Shown one piece after another: positions 42,094-50,613 of a DNA stretch of 64,000 nt. The stretch spans positions 310,001 to 374,000 of the forward strand of contig NZ_BMOD01000002.1 in the NCBI RefSeq assembly GCF_014646895.1, in the 5' to 3' direction. Source of the stretch: Deinococcus roseus (lineage in GTDB: Bacteria; Deinococcota; Deinococci; Deinococcales; Deinococcaceae). Positions within the stretch are counted from its first letter, which is position 1. Every line of letters begins with the position of its first letter. The position numbers and the translations under genes are program-made. A model generated the notes under the pieces. The model saw only the letters and a list, made by a program, of their open reading frames with translations. It searched no databases and had not been told where the DNA came from.

Positions 42094-43112
42094 CAACGTT
42101 CTTCCAGGGCCAGTTCAACCAGTCGGGTGACCAGTTCGCTGTAACCCAGACCACTGGCTTCCCAGAGTTTGGGGTACATGCTGGTGCGGGTGAAACCGGG
42201 CATGGTGTTGAGTTCATTCAGGTACAGTTTCCCGCTTTCTGGCAGGTAAAAGAAATCCACCCGTGCCAGTCCTGCACAGTCCAGGGCTTTGAAGGCTTTC
42301 AGGGCATGTTCCTGAATCTCGCGCTGCACCTCTTCAGGGATGCGGGCCGGGATGTGCATCTGGGCCAGACCATCGGTGTATTTGGTTTCGTAATCGTAGA
42401 AGTCGCTGTCGAAGGAGAGTTCACCCACCACACTGGCCCGAGGGTCATCGTTGCCCAGAATGCCCACTTCCACTTCGCGGGGTTTTTCGGGGGTCATGGC
42501 TTCCAGGATCACCCGGCGGTCGTAATGGAAGGCCAGGGTGAGGGCCTGGTGGAGCTCATCGGCATGCCTGGCCTTGCTGATGCCCACACTGGACCCCATG
42601 TTGGCGGGCTTCACGAACACCGGGTAGCCCAGAGCTGCCGCAGTTTGCAACACCGGTTCGGGATTTTTTTTCCATTCACTGCGGGACACTGCAGCCCAGG
42701 GCACCTGTGGAATGCCTGCAGAAGCAAGGGCCTGCTTGGTCATGATCTTGTCCATGCACACAGCGCTTCCCAGCACCCCACTGCCCACAAAAGGAATCCC
42801 GGCCAGGGTCAGGAAGCCCTGCACTGTGCCATCTTCTCCCATGGGTCCGTGCAGCACAGGAAACACCACATTGTGTTCTCCGGCTACACTGGCGGCGGCC
42901 AGCAGCATCTCTCCTCCGCTCTCTGCCTGCCCTGCAGTGAGGGCCTGCTGGCTTTCAGGCAGGGACAGCCATTTGCCCTGCTTGGTGATCACCACGGGGG
43001 TCACTTCAAAACGGTCTTCTGGAAGGTTGGACAGAATGCTTTTTGCGCTGTTTAAACTCACTTCATGCTCGCCAGATTGGCCTCCGGCAAGCAGCAAAAT
43101 CCGAATCTTCAT
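42093..43112 (-). CDS. ddl: D-alanine--D-alanine ligase
   Basis: 339 residues of ATP-grasp fold. It makes the D-Ala-D-Ala dipeptide for peptidoglycan. The N-terminal LLLAGGQSGEHEVSLNSAKS, the VFPVLHGPMGEDGTVQGFL loop, PVFVKPANMGSSVGISKA and the C-terminal YLNELNTMPGFTRTSMYPKLWEASG carry the substrate and metal contacts. ATG 43112 is 7 nt after TATACT; longer in-frame starts give an unrelated 110-residue extension and were rejected. Confidence 0.96.
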   Translation of the reverse strand: MKIRILLLAGGQSGEHEVSLNSAKSILSNLPEDRFEVTPVVITKQGKWLSLPESQQALTAGQAESGGEMLLAAASVAGEHNVVFPVLHGPMGEDGTVQGFLTLAGIPFVGSGVLGSAVCMDKIMTKQALASAGIPQVPWAAVSRSEWKKNPEPVLQTAAALGYPVFVKPANMGSSVGISKARHADELHQALTLAFHYDRRVILEAMTPEKPREVEVGILGNDDPRASVVGELSFDSDFYDYETKYTDGLAQMHIPARIPEEVQREIQEHALKAFKALDCAGLARVDFFYLPESGKLYLNELNTMPGFTRTSMYPKLWEASGLGYSELVTRLVELALEER

Positions 43113-43361
43113 GCCCATCAGTATAGGGGGTGAGCCACGGTTCACCATGGTCAGTTGTCCTGCCTCACCTGAAAGCGCACCTGAGGATTTCCCTGACCTC
43201 TTGTGCCAGATGTCACAGTTCTCAGAAACATTTTGCAGGAATCTTGCGGGATCACACGTTTGACTTGTCGCAGTGCAGAACGGGGAAGATACCGTCCATA
43301 AGACACAAAACCTGAAATCTTTAGTCTTGGTCCATTTTTGACAGGCTGGATCCAACATCCA
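43113..43361. other. Gene-free stretch between ddl and the peptide-binding protein gene
   Basis: Apart from the ddl promoter at its left end, I see no gene, repeat or clear hairpin here. A TTGACA at 43339-43344 has no matching -10. Confidence 0.5.
43120..43125 (-). promoter_or_regulatory. Leaderless -10 box of ddl
   Basis: TATACT on the minus strand, GATGGGC, then ATG at 43112. Confidence 0.55.
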
Positions 43362-43390
43362 TTGCACTAGACAAATATAGATGTTAAACT
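43362..43390 (+). promoter_or_regulatory. Promoter of the peptide-binding protein gene
   Basis: TTGCAC (43362-43367), 17 bases, TAAACT (43385-43390). The leader to the ATG at 43435 is about 38 nt. Confidence 0.55.
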
Positions 43391-43434
43391 TTGTCCAAAT
43401 TTGCCTAGCTCTCAAAGGAAAGGTTGGTACGTAC

Positions 43435-45144
43435 ATGCTCAAACGTGCATTCTTGCTCAGTGCCGTAATGCTTGCTTCTGTTGCAGGCGCTCAAGTCAAA
43501 AACCCTGGAATCCTCACCGATGTGGAAATCGGTGACTGGCGCACCTTCGATCCTGCCGACTGCTACGAGCAGGGCTGCGGTGAAATCCTGCAGAACGTGC
43601 TGGAAACCCTGTACTTCCCCGAAGGCGAAAACGCCAGCAAGTTTGTTCCCCAGCTTGCGGCTGCCATGCCCGAAGTCACCAACGGCGGCAAAACCTACAC
43701 CATCAAACTGCGCAAAGGCGTGAAGTTCACCAACGGCCAGCCCCTGACCGCTGACGATGTGGTGTACAGCATCCAGCGTTCCCTGGTGCTCTCCGTGGAT
43801 GGCGGCCCTGCACAGCTGCTGATCGAGCCCCTGCTGGGCTCCACCGACCTGATCCGCAAAGGCGGCAAAATTGGTTTCGACGACATCGCCAAAGCCATCC
43901 AGGCCAAAGGCGACGACACCGTGGTGTTCAACCTGGCTGCACCCTTCTCTGCATTCATCTCCATCCTGGCCTCCCCCTACGCCAACATCTACAACAAAGA
44001 TGAAGCTGTAAAAGCAGGCGACTGGAGCGGCACCGCCAAGGACTGGGAAAAATTCAACAACCCCGAAGCGGGCACCACCATGTACGCCAAGAAGCCTCCC
44101 GTGGGCACCGGTGCTTTCGTGCTGGAGCGCTATGACGTGGGCCAGAACGTGATCCTCAAGCGCAACGATGCCTACTGGCGCGCTCCTGCCAAACTGACCC
44201 GCGTGATCGTGCAGAACGTGTCTGACGAGAACACCCGCATCAAGATGCTGGAAGCCGGTGATGCAGACCTCGCCTTCGTCAACCGTCCCTCCATCCCCCG
44301 CGTCAAGGGCTCCGCTGGTGTGAAGATCATTGAGGACACCACCCTGTCCCTCACCGCATTCTTCATGAACCAGAAGATCAACGGCCAGGGCACCAACTAC
44401 CTGGGCAGTGGCAAACTGGACGGCAACGGCATTCCCTCCAACTTCTTCAGTGACGTGAATGTGCGCAAAGGCTTCGCTGCTGCCATGGACTACGACGCCC
44501 TGATCAAAGACGTGCTGCTGGGCGCTGCAACCCACCCCAGCTCCGTGATCGTCAAGGGCCTGCTGGGCTACAGCACCAACCTGCCCAAGTACAAGTACGA
44601 CAAGAACCTCGCCACCAAGTACCTCAAGGCCGCCTGGAAAGGCCAGGTCTGGAAGAACGGCTTCACCCTGCCCGTGTTCTTCAACAGCGGCAACACCAAG
44701 CGCAAAGGTGCCCTGGAAATCCTCAAGAAGAACCTGGAAAGCCTCAACCCCAAATTCAAAGTGGAAGTGCGCGAACTGCCTTTCAGCCAGGTCATTGCAC
44801 AGGGCCAGAACAGCCAGATGACCGTGTGGGCTGGAGCCTGGGGTGCAGACTACGCCGATCCCCACAACTTCGCCTTCCCCTTCCTGCAGTCCAGCGGCAA
44901 CTACCCCACCCAGATTGGCTACAAGAACACCAAACTGGACGGTCTGATCTCCGAAGCCGTGACCAGCACCGACAGCAAGAAGCGTGTGGCCCTGTACCGC
45001 CAGATCCAGCAGATCGCCTACAACGACACCCCCTTCATTCCCCTGTACCAGGAGCTGTTCCCCTTCGTGCAGCGTGACTGGGTCAAAGGCCGCCTGATCA
45101 ACCCCGTCTTTGCCGACGACTACTACTACACCATCAGCAAGTAA
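43435..45144 (+). CDS. Peptide ABC transporter substrate-binding protein (family 5)
   Basis: 569 residues of the OppA/DppA family, exported by a Sec signal (MLKRAFLLSAVMLASVAGAQ). It binds peptides or similar solutes and passes them to the permeases downstream. Typical segments are TYTIKLRKGVKFTNGQPLTADDVVYS, GTGAFVLERYDVGQ and YPTQIGYKNTKLDGL. Codon use is strongly biased (C-ending codons), as for highly expressed genes. ATG 43435 follows AAAGGAAAGG by 11 nt; a longer start at 43381 is rejected because it would precede the signal. Confidence 0.94.
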   Translation: MLKRAFLLSAVMLASVAGAQVKNPGILTDVEIGDWRTFDPADCYEQGCGEILQNVLETLYFPEGENASKFVPQLAAAMPEVTNGGKTYTIKLRKGVKFTNGQPLTADDVVYSIQRSLVLSVDGGPAQLLIEPLLGSTDLIRKGGKIGFDDIAKAIQAKGDDTVVFNLAAPFSAFISILASPYANIYNKDEAVKAGDWSGTAKDWEKFNNPEAGTTMYAKKPPVGTGAFVLERYDVGQNVILKRNDAYWRAPAKLTRVIVQNVSDENTRIKMLEAGDADLAFVNRPSIPRVKGSAGVKIIEDTTLSLTAFFMNQKINGQGTNYLGSGKLDGNGIPSNFFSDVNVRKGFAAAMDYDALIKDVLLGAATHPSSVIVKGLLGYSTNLPKYKYDKNLATKYLKAAWKGQVWKNGFTLPVFFNSGNTKRKGALEILKKNLESLNPKFKVEVRELPFSQVIAQGQNSQMTVWAGAWGADYADPHNFAFPFLQSSGNYPTQIGYKNTKLDGLISEAVTSTDSKKRVALYRQIQQIAYNDTPFIPLYQELFPFVQRDWVKGRLINPVFADDYYYTISK

Positions 45145-45163
45145 GCTGAAACATTCTACAGTG

Positions 45164-45190
45164 GCGACCTCAGGGTCGCTGCTGTTTTGT
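45164..45190 (+). terminator. Attenuating hairpin after the peptide-binding protein gene
   Basis: GCGACC (45164-45169), loop TCAG, GGTCGC (45174-45179), then TGCTGTTTTG. A short stem that may lower permease expression relative to the binding protein. The rest of the 244-bp gap shows no clear promoter. Confidence 0.5.
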
Positions 45191-45388
45191 TGAAAGCTGT
45201 TTGGCTCTTTTGTTGAAAATTGGGGAAAAGTGCTTTTGACTGTGCTTGAAGCCGTACTTTCTGTCTGTCTTTTGACCATGTGGTGTGGTAAAACAAAGCA
45301 CGAAGTGGCCCAATTGTCTGGGTGATTGCCTTGACGCCACCCTCCCGGCATTCCCCAGGGGCAACAGATTCAGTTTCAGAGGTGATCC

Positions 45389-46411
45389 GTGTTCACATTC
45401 ATCCTTCGGCGTGTGCTGCAACTGCCGCTCATCCTGTTCGGAATATCCGTGCTGATTTTCGGACTGACGCAGTTTCTGTCTGCCGACATCCGCGCCGCAT
45501 CTTTCGCCCAGAGCGAAAAACAGGCCCAGCCTGCCTTCATTGCAGGAATCATCGAGCGTTACCACCTGGACGCAGACTTCTTCACCCAGTACCGCATCTG
45601 GCTGGAGCAGGTTTTCCATGGCAACCTGGGCTACTCGCGCACCGCTCACCTTCCGGTGGTTGAGGCACTGGCCATCAAAATTCCAGCCACCATGGAACTG
45701 GCCCTGGTGGCCATCGTGGTGATTGCCCTGTTTGGCATCAGTGTGGGCATCCTCACCGCAGTGACCCGCAACAGCTGGTTTGACCACACCATTCGGGTGC
45801 TCTCCATCATCGCTTACGGCTTCCCCACCTTTGTGGTCGGGATCTTTGTGATCACTGTGTTTTACGGCATCCTGCAATGGTTTGAACCAGGCCGCATCAA
45901 CACCATCCTGAGCCTCACCGCAGGGCTTCCCACCACCGATGGTTTCCTGTTCTTCCCTTCCCTGTTTGCAGGCAAATGGGACATCGTCCTCGACCTGATC
46001 AAACACCTGTTCATGCCCGTGCTCACCCTCACCTTTGTGATCTCGCCCCAGCTGATTCAGGTGGTGCGCAGCAACGTGATCGATGTGCTCAGGCAGGATT
46101 ACGTGCGCACCGCCAAAGCCAAAGGCTTGCCCACCACTGCCATTGTGGTCAAACACGCCCTGCGCAATGCCCTGATTCCCGTCATCACCGTGCTGGGCAG
46201 CATCCTGATTGGTCTTTTAAGTGGTTCCATCATCACCGAAACCATCTTCATTTATCCGGGTGTGGGCCTGTGGGCCTCCCAGGCCGCCCAGACCATCGAC
46301 ATCCCCTCAGTGATCGGTTTCGCCCTGTTTGCCGCCACCACCGTGACCCTGATCAACCTGCTGGTGGACATCTTCTATGGCATCATTGACCCAAGGATCC
46401 GATACGAATGA
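45389..46411 (+). CDS. Peptide ABC transporter permease, DppB type
   Basis: 340 residues, six or so membrane helices. The N-terminus FILRRVLQLPLILFGISVLIF is the usual DppB/OppB start, and the EAA-type loop is YVRTAKAKGLPTTAIVVKHALRNALIP. The GTG start is 5 nt after GAGGTG. Its stop overlaps the next permease start by 4 bp. Confidence 0.93.
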   Translation: MFTFILRRVLQLPLILFGISVLIFGLTQFLSADIRAASFAQSEKQAQPAFIAGIIERYHLDADFFTQYRIWLEQVFHGNLGYSRTAHLPVVEALAIKIPATMELALVAIVVIALFGISVGILTAVTRNSWFDHTIRVLSIIAYGFPTFVVGIFVITVFYGILQWFEPGRINTILSLTAGLPTTDGFLFFPSLFAGKWDIVLDLIKHLFMPVLTLTFVISPQLIQVVRSNVIDVLRQDYVRTAKAKGLPTTAIVVKHALRNALIPVITVLGSILIGLLSGSIITETIFIYPGVGLWASQAAQTIDIPSVIGFALFAATTVTLINLLVDIFYGIIDPRIRYE

Positions 46412-47283
46412 ACATCTGGAAGAAATTCAGAAAAAACCCCCTCGGGTTGATTGGCATGCTGATCATTCTGGCCTTCCTGGTGATGGCCCTGTTCGCTCCT
46501 GTGCTTGCCCCCCTCACCGAGGACATCCGCAACCTCCCAACCACCTTCACGGTCCCCAACAGCATGGTGCGCGAAGGATTTTCAGCACTGCCCACCCCAC
46601 CCTCCAAAGAGCACGTGTTCGGGCTGGCGGCTGGTGGCTATGACATCTACTGGGGCCTGATCTGGGGGGTGCGCTCTGCCTTCCTGGTGGGCATTGGTGT
46701 GACCCTGATGACTGCCCTGGTGGGCATTCTGGTGGGCATCACCGCTGGTTATTACGGTGGATGGGTGGACAACGTGTTCATGCGATTCACCGACATCATC
46801 TTCGCATTCCCCAACCTGGTGCTCCTGATGATCCTGGTGATCGTGCTCGGACGCAGCCTCCCCATCATCATGCTTGCCCTGGTGCTGGTGGGCTGGGCAC
46901 AATATGCACGCGTGGTGCGTGGAGATGTGCTGAAGATCAAACGCCTGGAATATGTGGATGCCGCCAAATCGCTGGGCAACTTTGACTCCAAAGTCATCAC
47001 CAAACACGTGCTGCCCAACAGCCTGAACTCCCTGCTGGCCCTGGTCAGCCTGGACATTGGCTCTACCGTGGTGACCTTCGCTGCCCTGTCCTTCATTGGC
47101 GTGGGCGTTCCAGAAGGTTTCCCCGACTGGGGTTACCTGATCAACATCTCCAAAGGCTTCTTCGGGCAGATCAACTACTGGTACACCTACATTTACCCTG
47201 CCACCTTCATTCTGCTGTTCGTGCTGGGCTGGACTTTGCTGGGTGAAGCCATCCGTGAAGCCATTGATCCACGGAGCAGATAA
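46408..47283 (+). CDS. Peptide ABC transporter permease, DppC type
   Basis: 291 residues with the DppC/OppC N-terminal pattern (RKNPLGLIGMLIILAFLVMAL), an EAA loop (YVDAAKSLGNFDSKVITKHVLPN) and the C-terminal signature GWTLLGEAIREAIDPRSR. It pairs with the previous permease; no ATP-binding subunit follows, so ATPases must come from elsewhere. Confidence 0.93.
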   Translation: MNIWKKFRKNPLGLIGMLIILAFLVMALFAPVLAPLTEDIRNLPTTFTVPNSMVREGFSALPTPPSKEHVFGLAAGGYDIYWGLIWGVRSAFLVGIGVTLMTALVGILVGITAGYYGGWVDNVFMRFTDIIFAFPNLVLLMILVIVLGRSLPIIMLALVLVGWAQYARVVRGDVLKIKRLEYVDAAKSLGNFDSKVITKHVLPNSLNSLLALVSLDIGSTVVTFAALSFIGVGVPEGFPDWGYLINISKGFFGQINYWYTYIYPATFILLFVLGWTLLGEAIREAIDPRSR

Positions 47284-47430
47284 GCCCCTCTCCTCGCTCA
47301 CTGTGTTTGCTGTCCTCTCCCACTGGGAGAGGATTTTCATTGGGCCAGAGCAATTGCCAAACAAAAACCTCTTCTTGACAGGGAGAAAACCGGGCGAAGC
47401 TCTCGGTGTGGGTCGCAGTGAGGGTCCATC
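47284..47430. repeat. Palindromic element, copy A
   Basis: Contains CCTCTCCCACTGGGAGAGG (47313-47333 region) followed by ATTTTCATTGGGCCA, then a CTTCTTGACAGGGAGAAAA stretch, and ends with GTGAGGGTCC. It shares the inner TTTTCATTGGGCCA with the copy at 47692-47816. The hairpin may also terminate the permease transcript. Confidence 0.65.
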
Positions 47431-47528
47431 ACACAATCTTCAGGGTTCCTGTAGGTTTCTGGCTGTCATGGAGGCAACAGCTCACCCCCCTCTTGCTCAA
47501 GGGAAAACAAAATGTGTCAGTATAAAGC

Positions 47529-47693
47529 ATGTCTTTCGGACCTTTAGAAATCATCCTGATCATTGTCGTGGTGCTGCTGTTCTTCGGAGGGAAGAAAATC
47601 CCTGAGTTGATGAAGGGCATGGGGCAGGGCATGAAAGAATTCAAGAAAACCCAGACCGAAGATCCTTCTGAAGAGAAGAAAAAAGAAGTCTGA
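47529..47693 (+). CDS. tatA: Twin-arginine translocase subunit TatA
   Basis: 54 residues: a single membrane helix (EIILIIVVVLLFFGGKKIPE) followed by the amphipathic helix with MKGMGQGMKEFKK and a charged tail ending EEKKKEV. It forms the pore-like assembly that exports folded proteins. Without a tatC gene nearby, this looks like a stand-alone TatA/E family protein. The gene is flanked on both sides by copies of the same palindromic element. Confidence 0.9.
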   Translation: MSFGPLEIILIIVVVLLFFGGKKIPELMKGMGQGMKEFKKTQTEDPSEEKKKEV

Positions 47694-47816
47694 CCCTCAC
47701 CGCAAGCTGCGCCCGGTCCTCTCCCTGTCAGGGAGAGGTTTTTCATTGGGCCACCGCAACTGCACAACAAAAAATCCTCTCCCAGTGGGAGAGGACAACG
47801 AAGTGAGGTGAGGGTC
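47692..47816. repeat. Palindromic element, copy B, with 10-bp terminal inverted repeats
   Basis: 125 bp. Ends are GACCCTCACC (47692-47701) and GGTGAGGGTC (47807-47816), a perfect inverted pair. Two inner hairpins have CCTCTCCCTG..CAGGGAGAGG and CCTCTCCCAGTGGGAGAGG. An extra GGTGAGGGTC lies at 47819-47828. The left end overlaps the tatA stop. Confidence 0.8.
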
Positions 47817-47828
47817 CCGGTGAGGGTC

Positions 47829-49979
47829 TTACTTCACGAACAGCATTTCGCGGTAGCTGGGGAGGGGCCAGTGCTTGGCGCTCACCAGTTTTTCCAGTTT
47901 GTCGGCAGCAGTGCGCACTTCACCCATGGCGGCCAGCACGTGGTCACGCATGTGGTGGGATTTCTCGTGCACGGCTTCGCCACCTTCTGCGGCGTTCTGG
48001 GCACGCAGGTTGTTCAGGGCTTCGTACAGCTCGTCGGTGACCTGGCTCAGTTCAGCAGCGAGGCCCTGAGCGGCTTTGCTGTTCTGCACGCTGGAGACTT
48101 CAGAGAGGTAGCTGAGGGCAGCAGGCAGAATCTGGGTCTGGGCAATCCATTCGGTGGTTTCGCCTTCGATGTTGACGGTCTTGAAGTAGATGTCATACAT
48201 GATTTCCTGGCGGGCTTCCACTTCGCGGTCAGACAGCACGTTGAACTTGCTGAACAGCTCGATGTTCTTGGCATCGGTCAGGTGGGGAATGGCGTCAATG
48301 GCGGTGGGCAGGTTGAGCAGGCCACGTTTGGCAGCTTCCTCGTGCCATTCCTGGCTGTAACCGTTGCCGTTGAAGATGATGCGCTTGTGGGCACCGTACA
48401 CGTCTTTGACCACGGCCAGCAGGGCCTCGTCCACGGTTGCGCCACCAGCGAGCTTGGCGTCCAGCTGGGCGGTCAGTTCGACCACACTGTCTGCCACGAT
48501 GGTGTTCAGCACGGTGATGGGCATGGAGATGCTCTGGCTGGAACCGGCTGCACGGAACTCGAACTTGTTGCCGGTGAAGGCAAAAGGAGAGGTGCGGTTG
48601 CGGTCACCAGCGTGACGGGGCAGGTTGGGGAGCACGGGGGTGCCCAGGCCCAGGAAGCCAGCGGTCTTGCCTGCTCCACCTTCGCCGCTGAGGATGCGGT
48701 CCAGGATGTCACTCAGTTCATCGCCCAGGAAGATGGAGATGATGGCAGGTGGGGCTTCGTTGGCACCCAGACGGTGGTCGTTGCTGGCACTGGAAACGCT
48801 GACGCGCAGCAGGTCCTGGTGGGTGTCCACAGCGCGGATCACGGCGGCGCAGAAGAACAGGAACTGCAGGTTCTCGTGGGGGGTGTCGCCGGGTTCCAGC
48901 AGGTTCAGGCCGGTGTCGGTGCCCATGGACCAGTTGCAGTGCTTGCCGCTGCCGTTGATGCCAGCGAAGGGTTTCTCGTGCAGCAGGCACACCAGGCCGT
49001 ATTTGCGGGCGGTGTTGCGCAGCACCTGCATGATCAGCTGCTGGTGGTCAGCGGCGATGTTGCTGTTTTCGAAGATGGGGGCAATTTCGAATTGACCGGG
49101 GGCCACTTCGTTGTGACGGGTCTTGACGGGAATGCCCAGGGCGTACAGCTGGTTTTCTGCATCGCTCATGTAGGACAGCACGCGGTTGGGGATGCTGCCG
49201 AAGTAGTGGTCTTCGAGTTCCTGGCCACGGGGGGGCTTGGCTCCGAAGAGGGTGCGGCCACTCATCACCAGGTCGGCGCGGCGGTAGAAGAACTCCTCGT
49301 CGATCAGGAAGTACTCTTGCTCTGCGCCCAGGGTGCTGCTGACTTTGGTGACGTCTTTCAGGCCCAGGGTGGGCAGCACTTTCATGACAGCCTGGTTTAG
49401 GGCTTCGGTGCTGCGCAGCAGGGGGGTTTTCAGGTCGAGGGCTTCTCCGGTCCAGGACACGAAAGCGGTGGGGATGCACAGGGTGGCACCGTTGCCGTGG
49501 CGCAGGATGAAGGCAGGAGAGGTGGGATCCCAGGCGGTGTAGCCACGGGCCTCGAAGGTGGCACGCAGACCACCAGAGGGGAAGCTGGAAGCGTCAGGCT
49601 CGGCCTGGATCAGCTCTTTGCCGGTGAACTGGGCAATGGCGCTGCCATCACTGGTGGGGGTCACGAAACTGTCGTGCTTCTCAGCGGTGCTGCCGGTCAG
49701 GGGGTGGAACCAGTGGGTGTAGTGGCTCGCACCTTTTTCCAGGGCCCAGGTTTTCATGGCCAGGGCAACGGTGTCTGCGATGGCAGGGTCCAGGGTCACA
49801 CCACGCTCAATGGTGGCCTGCAGGGACTTCCAGACAGGTTTGCTGAGGCGCTGGCGCAGTTCTTCAGTGGTGAGGACATCACTGGCAAACTCGCTGACCA
49901 CAGCAGTGGGGTTGGCCTGAGTGAGTTCGTCGATACGCCAGTTCCGTGCAGCAGAGACAACATCAAAGTCGTGGTTCAT
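47829..49979 (-). CDS. glnN: Type III glutamine synthetase
   Basis: 716 residues of the GSIII family (about 720-730 is usual), a hexameric ATP-dependent enzyme that joins ammonia to glutamate. Typical sequences are TLGAEQEYFLIDEEF, AGINGSGKHCNWSMGTDTGLNLL and NRTSPFAFTGNKFEFRAAGS. Distinct from the 470-residue type I enzyme. ATG 49979 follows GGAGGAAGT. A 7-bp inverted repeat lies 80 bp upstream. It is the only glutamine synthetase in the window. Confidence 0.96.
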   Translation of the reverse strand: MNHDFDVVSAARNWRIDELTQANPTAVVSEFASDVLTTEELRQRLSKPVWKSLQATIERGVTLDPAIADTVALAMKTWALEKGASHYTHWFHPLTGSTAEKHDSFVTPTSDGSAIAQFTGKELIQAEPDASSFPSGGLRATFEARGYTAWDPTSPAFILRHGNGATLCIPTAFVSWTGEALDLKTPLLRSTEALNQAVMKVLPTLGLKDVTKVSSTLGAEQEYFLIDEEFFYRRADLVMSGRTLFGAKPPRGQELEDHYFGSIPNRVLSYMSDAENQLYALGIPVKTRHNEVAPGQFEIAPIFENSNIAADHQQLIMQVLRNTARKYGLVCLLHEKPFAGINGSGKHCNWSMGTDTGLNLLEPGDTPHENLQFLFFCAAVIRAVDTHQDLLRVSVSSASNDHRLGANEAPPAIISIFLGDELSDILDRILSGEGGAGKTAGFLGLGTPVLPNLPRHAGDRNRTSPFAFTGNKFEFRAAGSSQSISMPITVLNTIVADSVVELTAQLDAKLAGGATVDEALLAVVKDVYGAHKRIIFNGNGYSQEWHEEAAKRGLLNLPTAIDAIPHLTDAKNIELFSKFNVLSDREVEARQEIMYDIYFKTVNIEGETTEWIAQTQILPAALSYLSEVSSVQNSKAAQGLAAELSQVTDELYEALNNLRAQNAAEGGEAVHEKSHHMRDHVLAAMGEVRTAADKLEKLVSAKHWPLPSYREMLFVK

Positions 49980-50058
49980 ACTTCCTCCGTCAAGGTGGTC
50001 TTCAAGAAGGCCCATGGTCAGATGGTTTCAGAAGGTTGCATATCCTACTGGTTATGCA

Positions 50059-50079
50059 GCTTCCATTACAGTTGGAAGC
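50059..50079. promoter_or_regulatory. Inverted repeat upstream of glnN
   Basis: GCTTCCA, 7-base spacer TTACAGT, TGGAAGC. It lies about 80 bp before the glnN start and may be a regulator binding site. Between 50080 and 50370 I see no gene or clear repeat. Confidence 0.4.
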
Positions 50080-50370
50080 ATATCATGGGACCCCTCTCCT
50101 CTGGCAAGGCTTGCTTAGATCCGTCTGTCAAGAAGTAACAGGATGTACACCAATTTTTGCGCACTTTGACAGAAAAACCAGAGAAAACCCTTCAAGTTGT
50201 TCCAGTCCGTGCAAAACATGAAGCAGATTTCGCACAGGATGCTTTCCAAAAAACAGGTTTTTCATGCTTTTTGTTCTCAAAAAGTGTGCACATCGGTCCA
50301 AAAATTCGCATAATTTTACCCTGTTTATGCACAAAAGGTGTCTGGCGTACACTTTTGGGTGGACATGGGG

Positions 50371-50545
50371 AAAGATCCCTCCTGCCTGTCGCTAAAGCTT
50401 CAGGCTGTCCCCCCTTAACGAAAGGGGGTTGATGAAAGACCCAAATGAAAGCCATGCCAGATGCACAACAATCCCCCTTCGTTAAGGGGGACAGCTCCAA
50501 ACGCAGTGAGGAACAGGGGGATCTCACCCTCAGCTCCCTCAGACA
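50371..50545. repeat. CCCCCTT-family element between glnN and rny
   Basis: Two inverted cores: CCCCCCTTAACGAAAGGGGG (50410-50429 region) and CCCCCTTCGTTAAGGGGG (50473-50490 region). Outer ends are GATCCCTCC (left) and GGGGGATC (right). Same design as 33640-33775. Confidence 0.75.
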
Positions 50546-50564
50546 AGCAATCCTCCTCCAAAAG

Positions 50565-50600
50565 AAAAAGCCTTCCTGCACGAGGAAGGCTTTCCAAAAC
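50565..50600 (-). terminator. Terminator of rny
   Basis: On the minus strand AAGCCTTCCT, loop CGTGC, AGGAAGGCTT then TTTCTTTTGG. Directly follows the rny stop at 50614. Confidence 0.8.
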
Positions 50601-50613
50601 ACCTTGATGGACT

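Noticed and set aside
42093..43442. Longer ddl start giving 110 extra residues
   Set aside because: The extension has no similarity to Ddl, would cross the TATACT box, and the start at 43112 gives the normal N-terminus.
43405..45351. A 648-residue minus-strand open frame opposite the peptide-binding protein
   Set aside because: Strongly biased codons of the highly expressed plus-strand gene leave the opposite frame open; no domain is seen.
47808..49400. A 530-residue plus-strand open frame opposite glnN
   Set aside because: Shadow of the glutamine synthetase gene; composition is Val/Gly/His-rich without any family pattern.
50128..50352. Small minus-strand frame upstream of glnN
   Set aside because: No ribosome-binding site or -10 at a suitable distance and no sensible sequence pattern.
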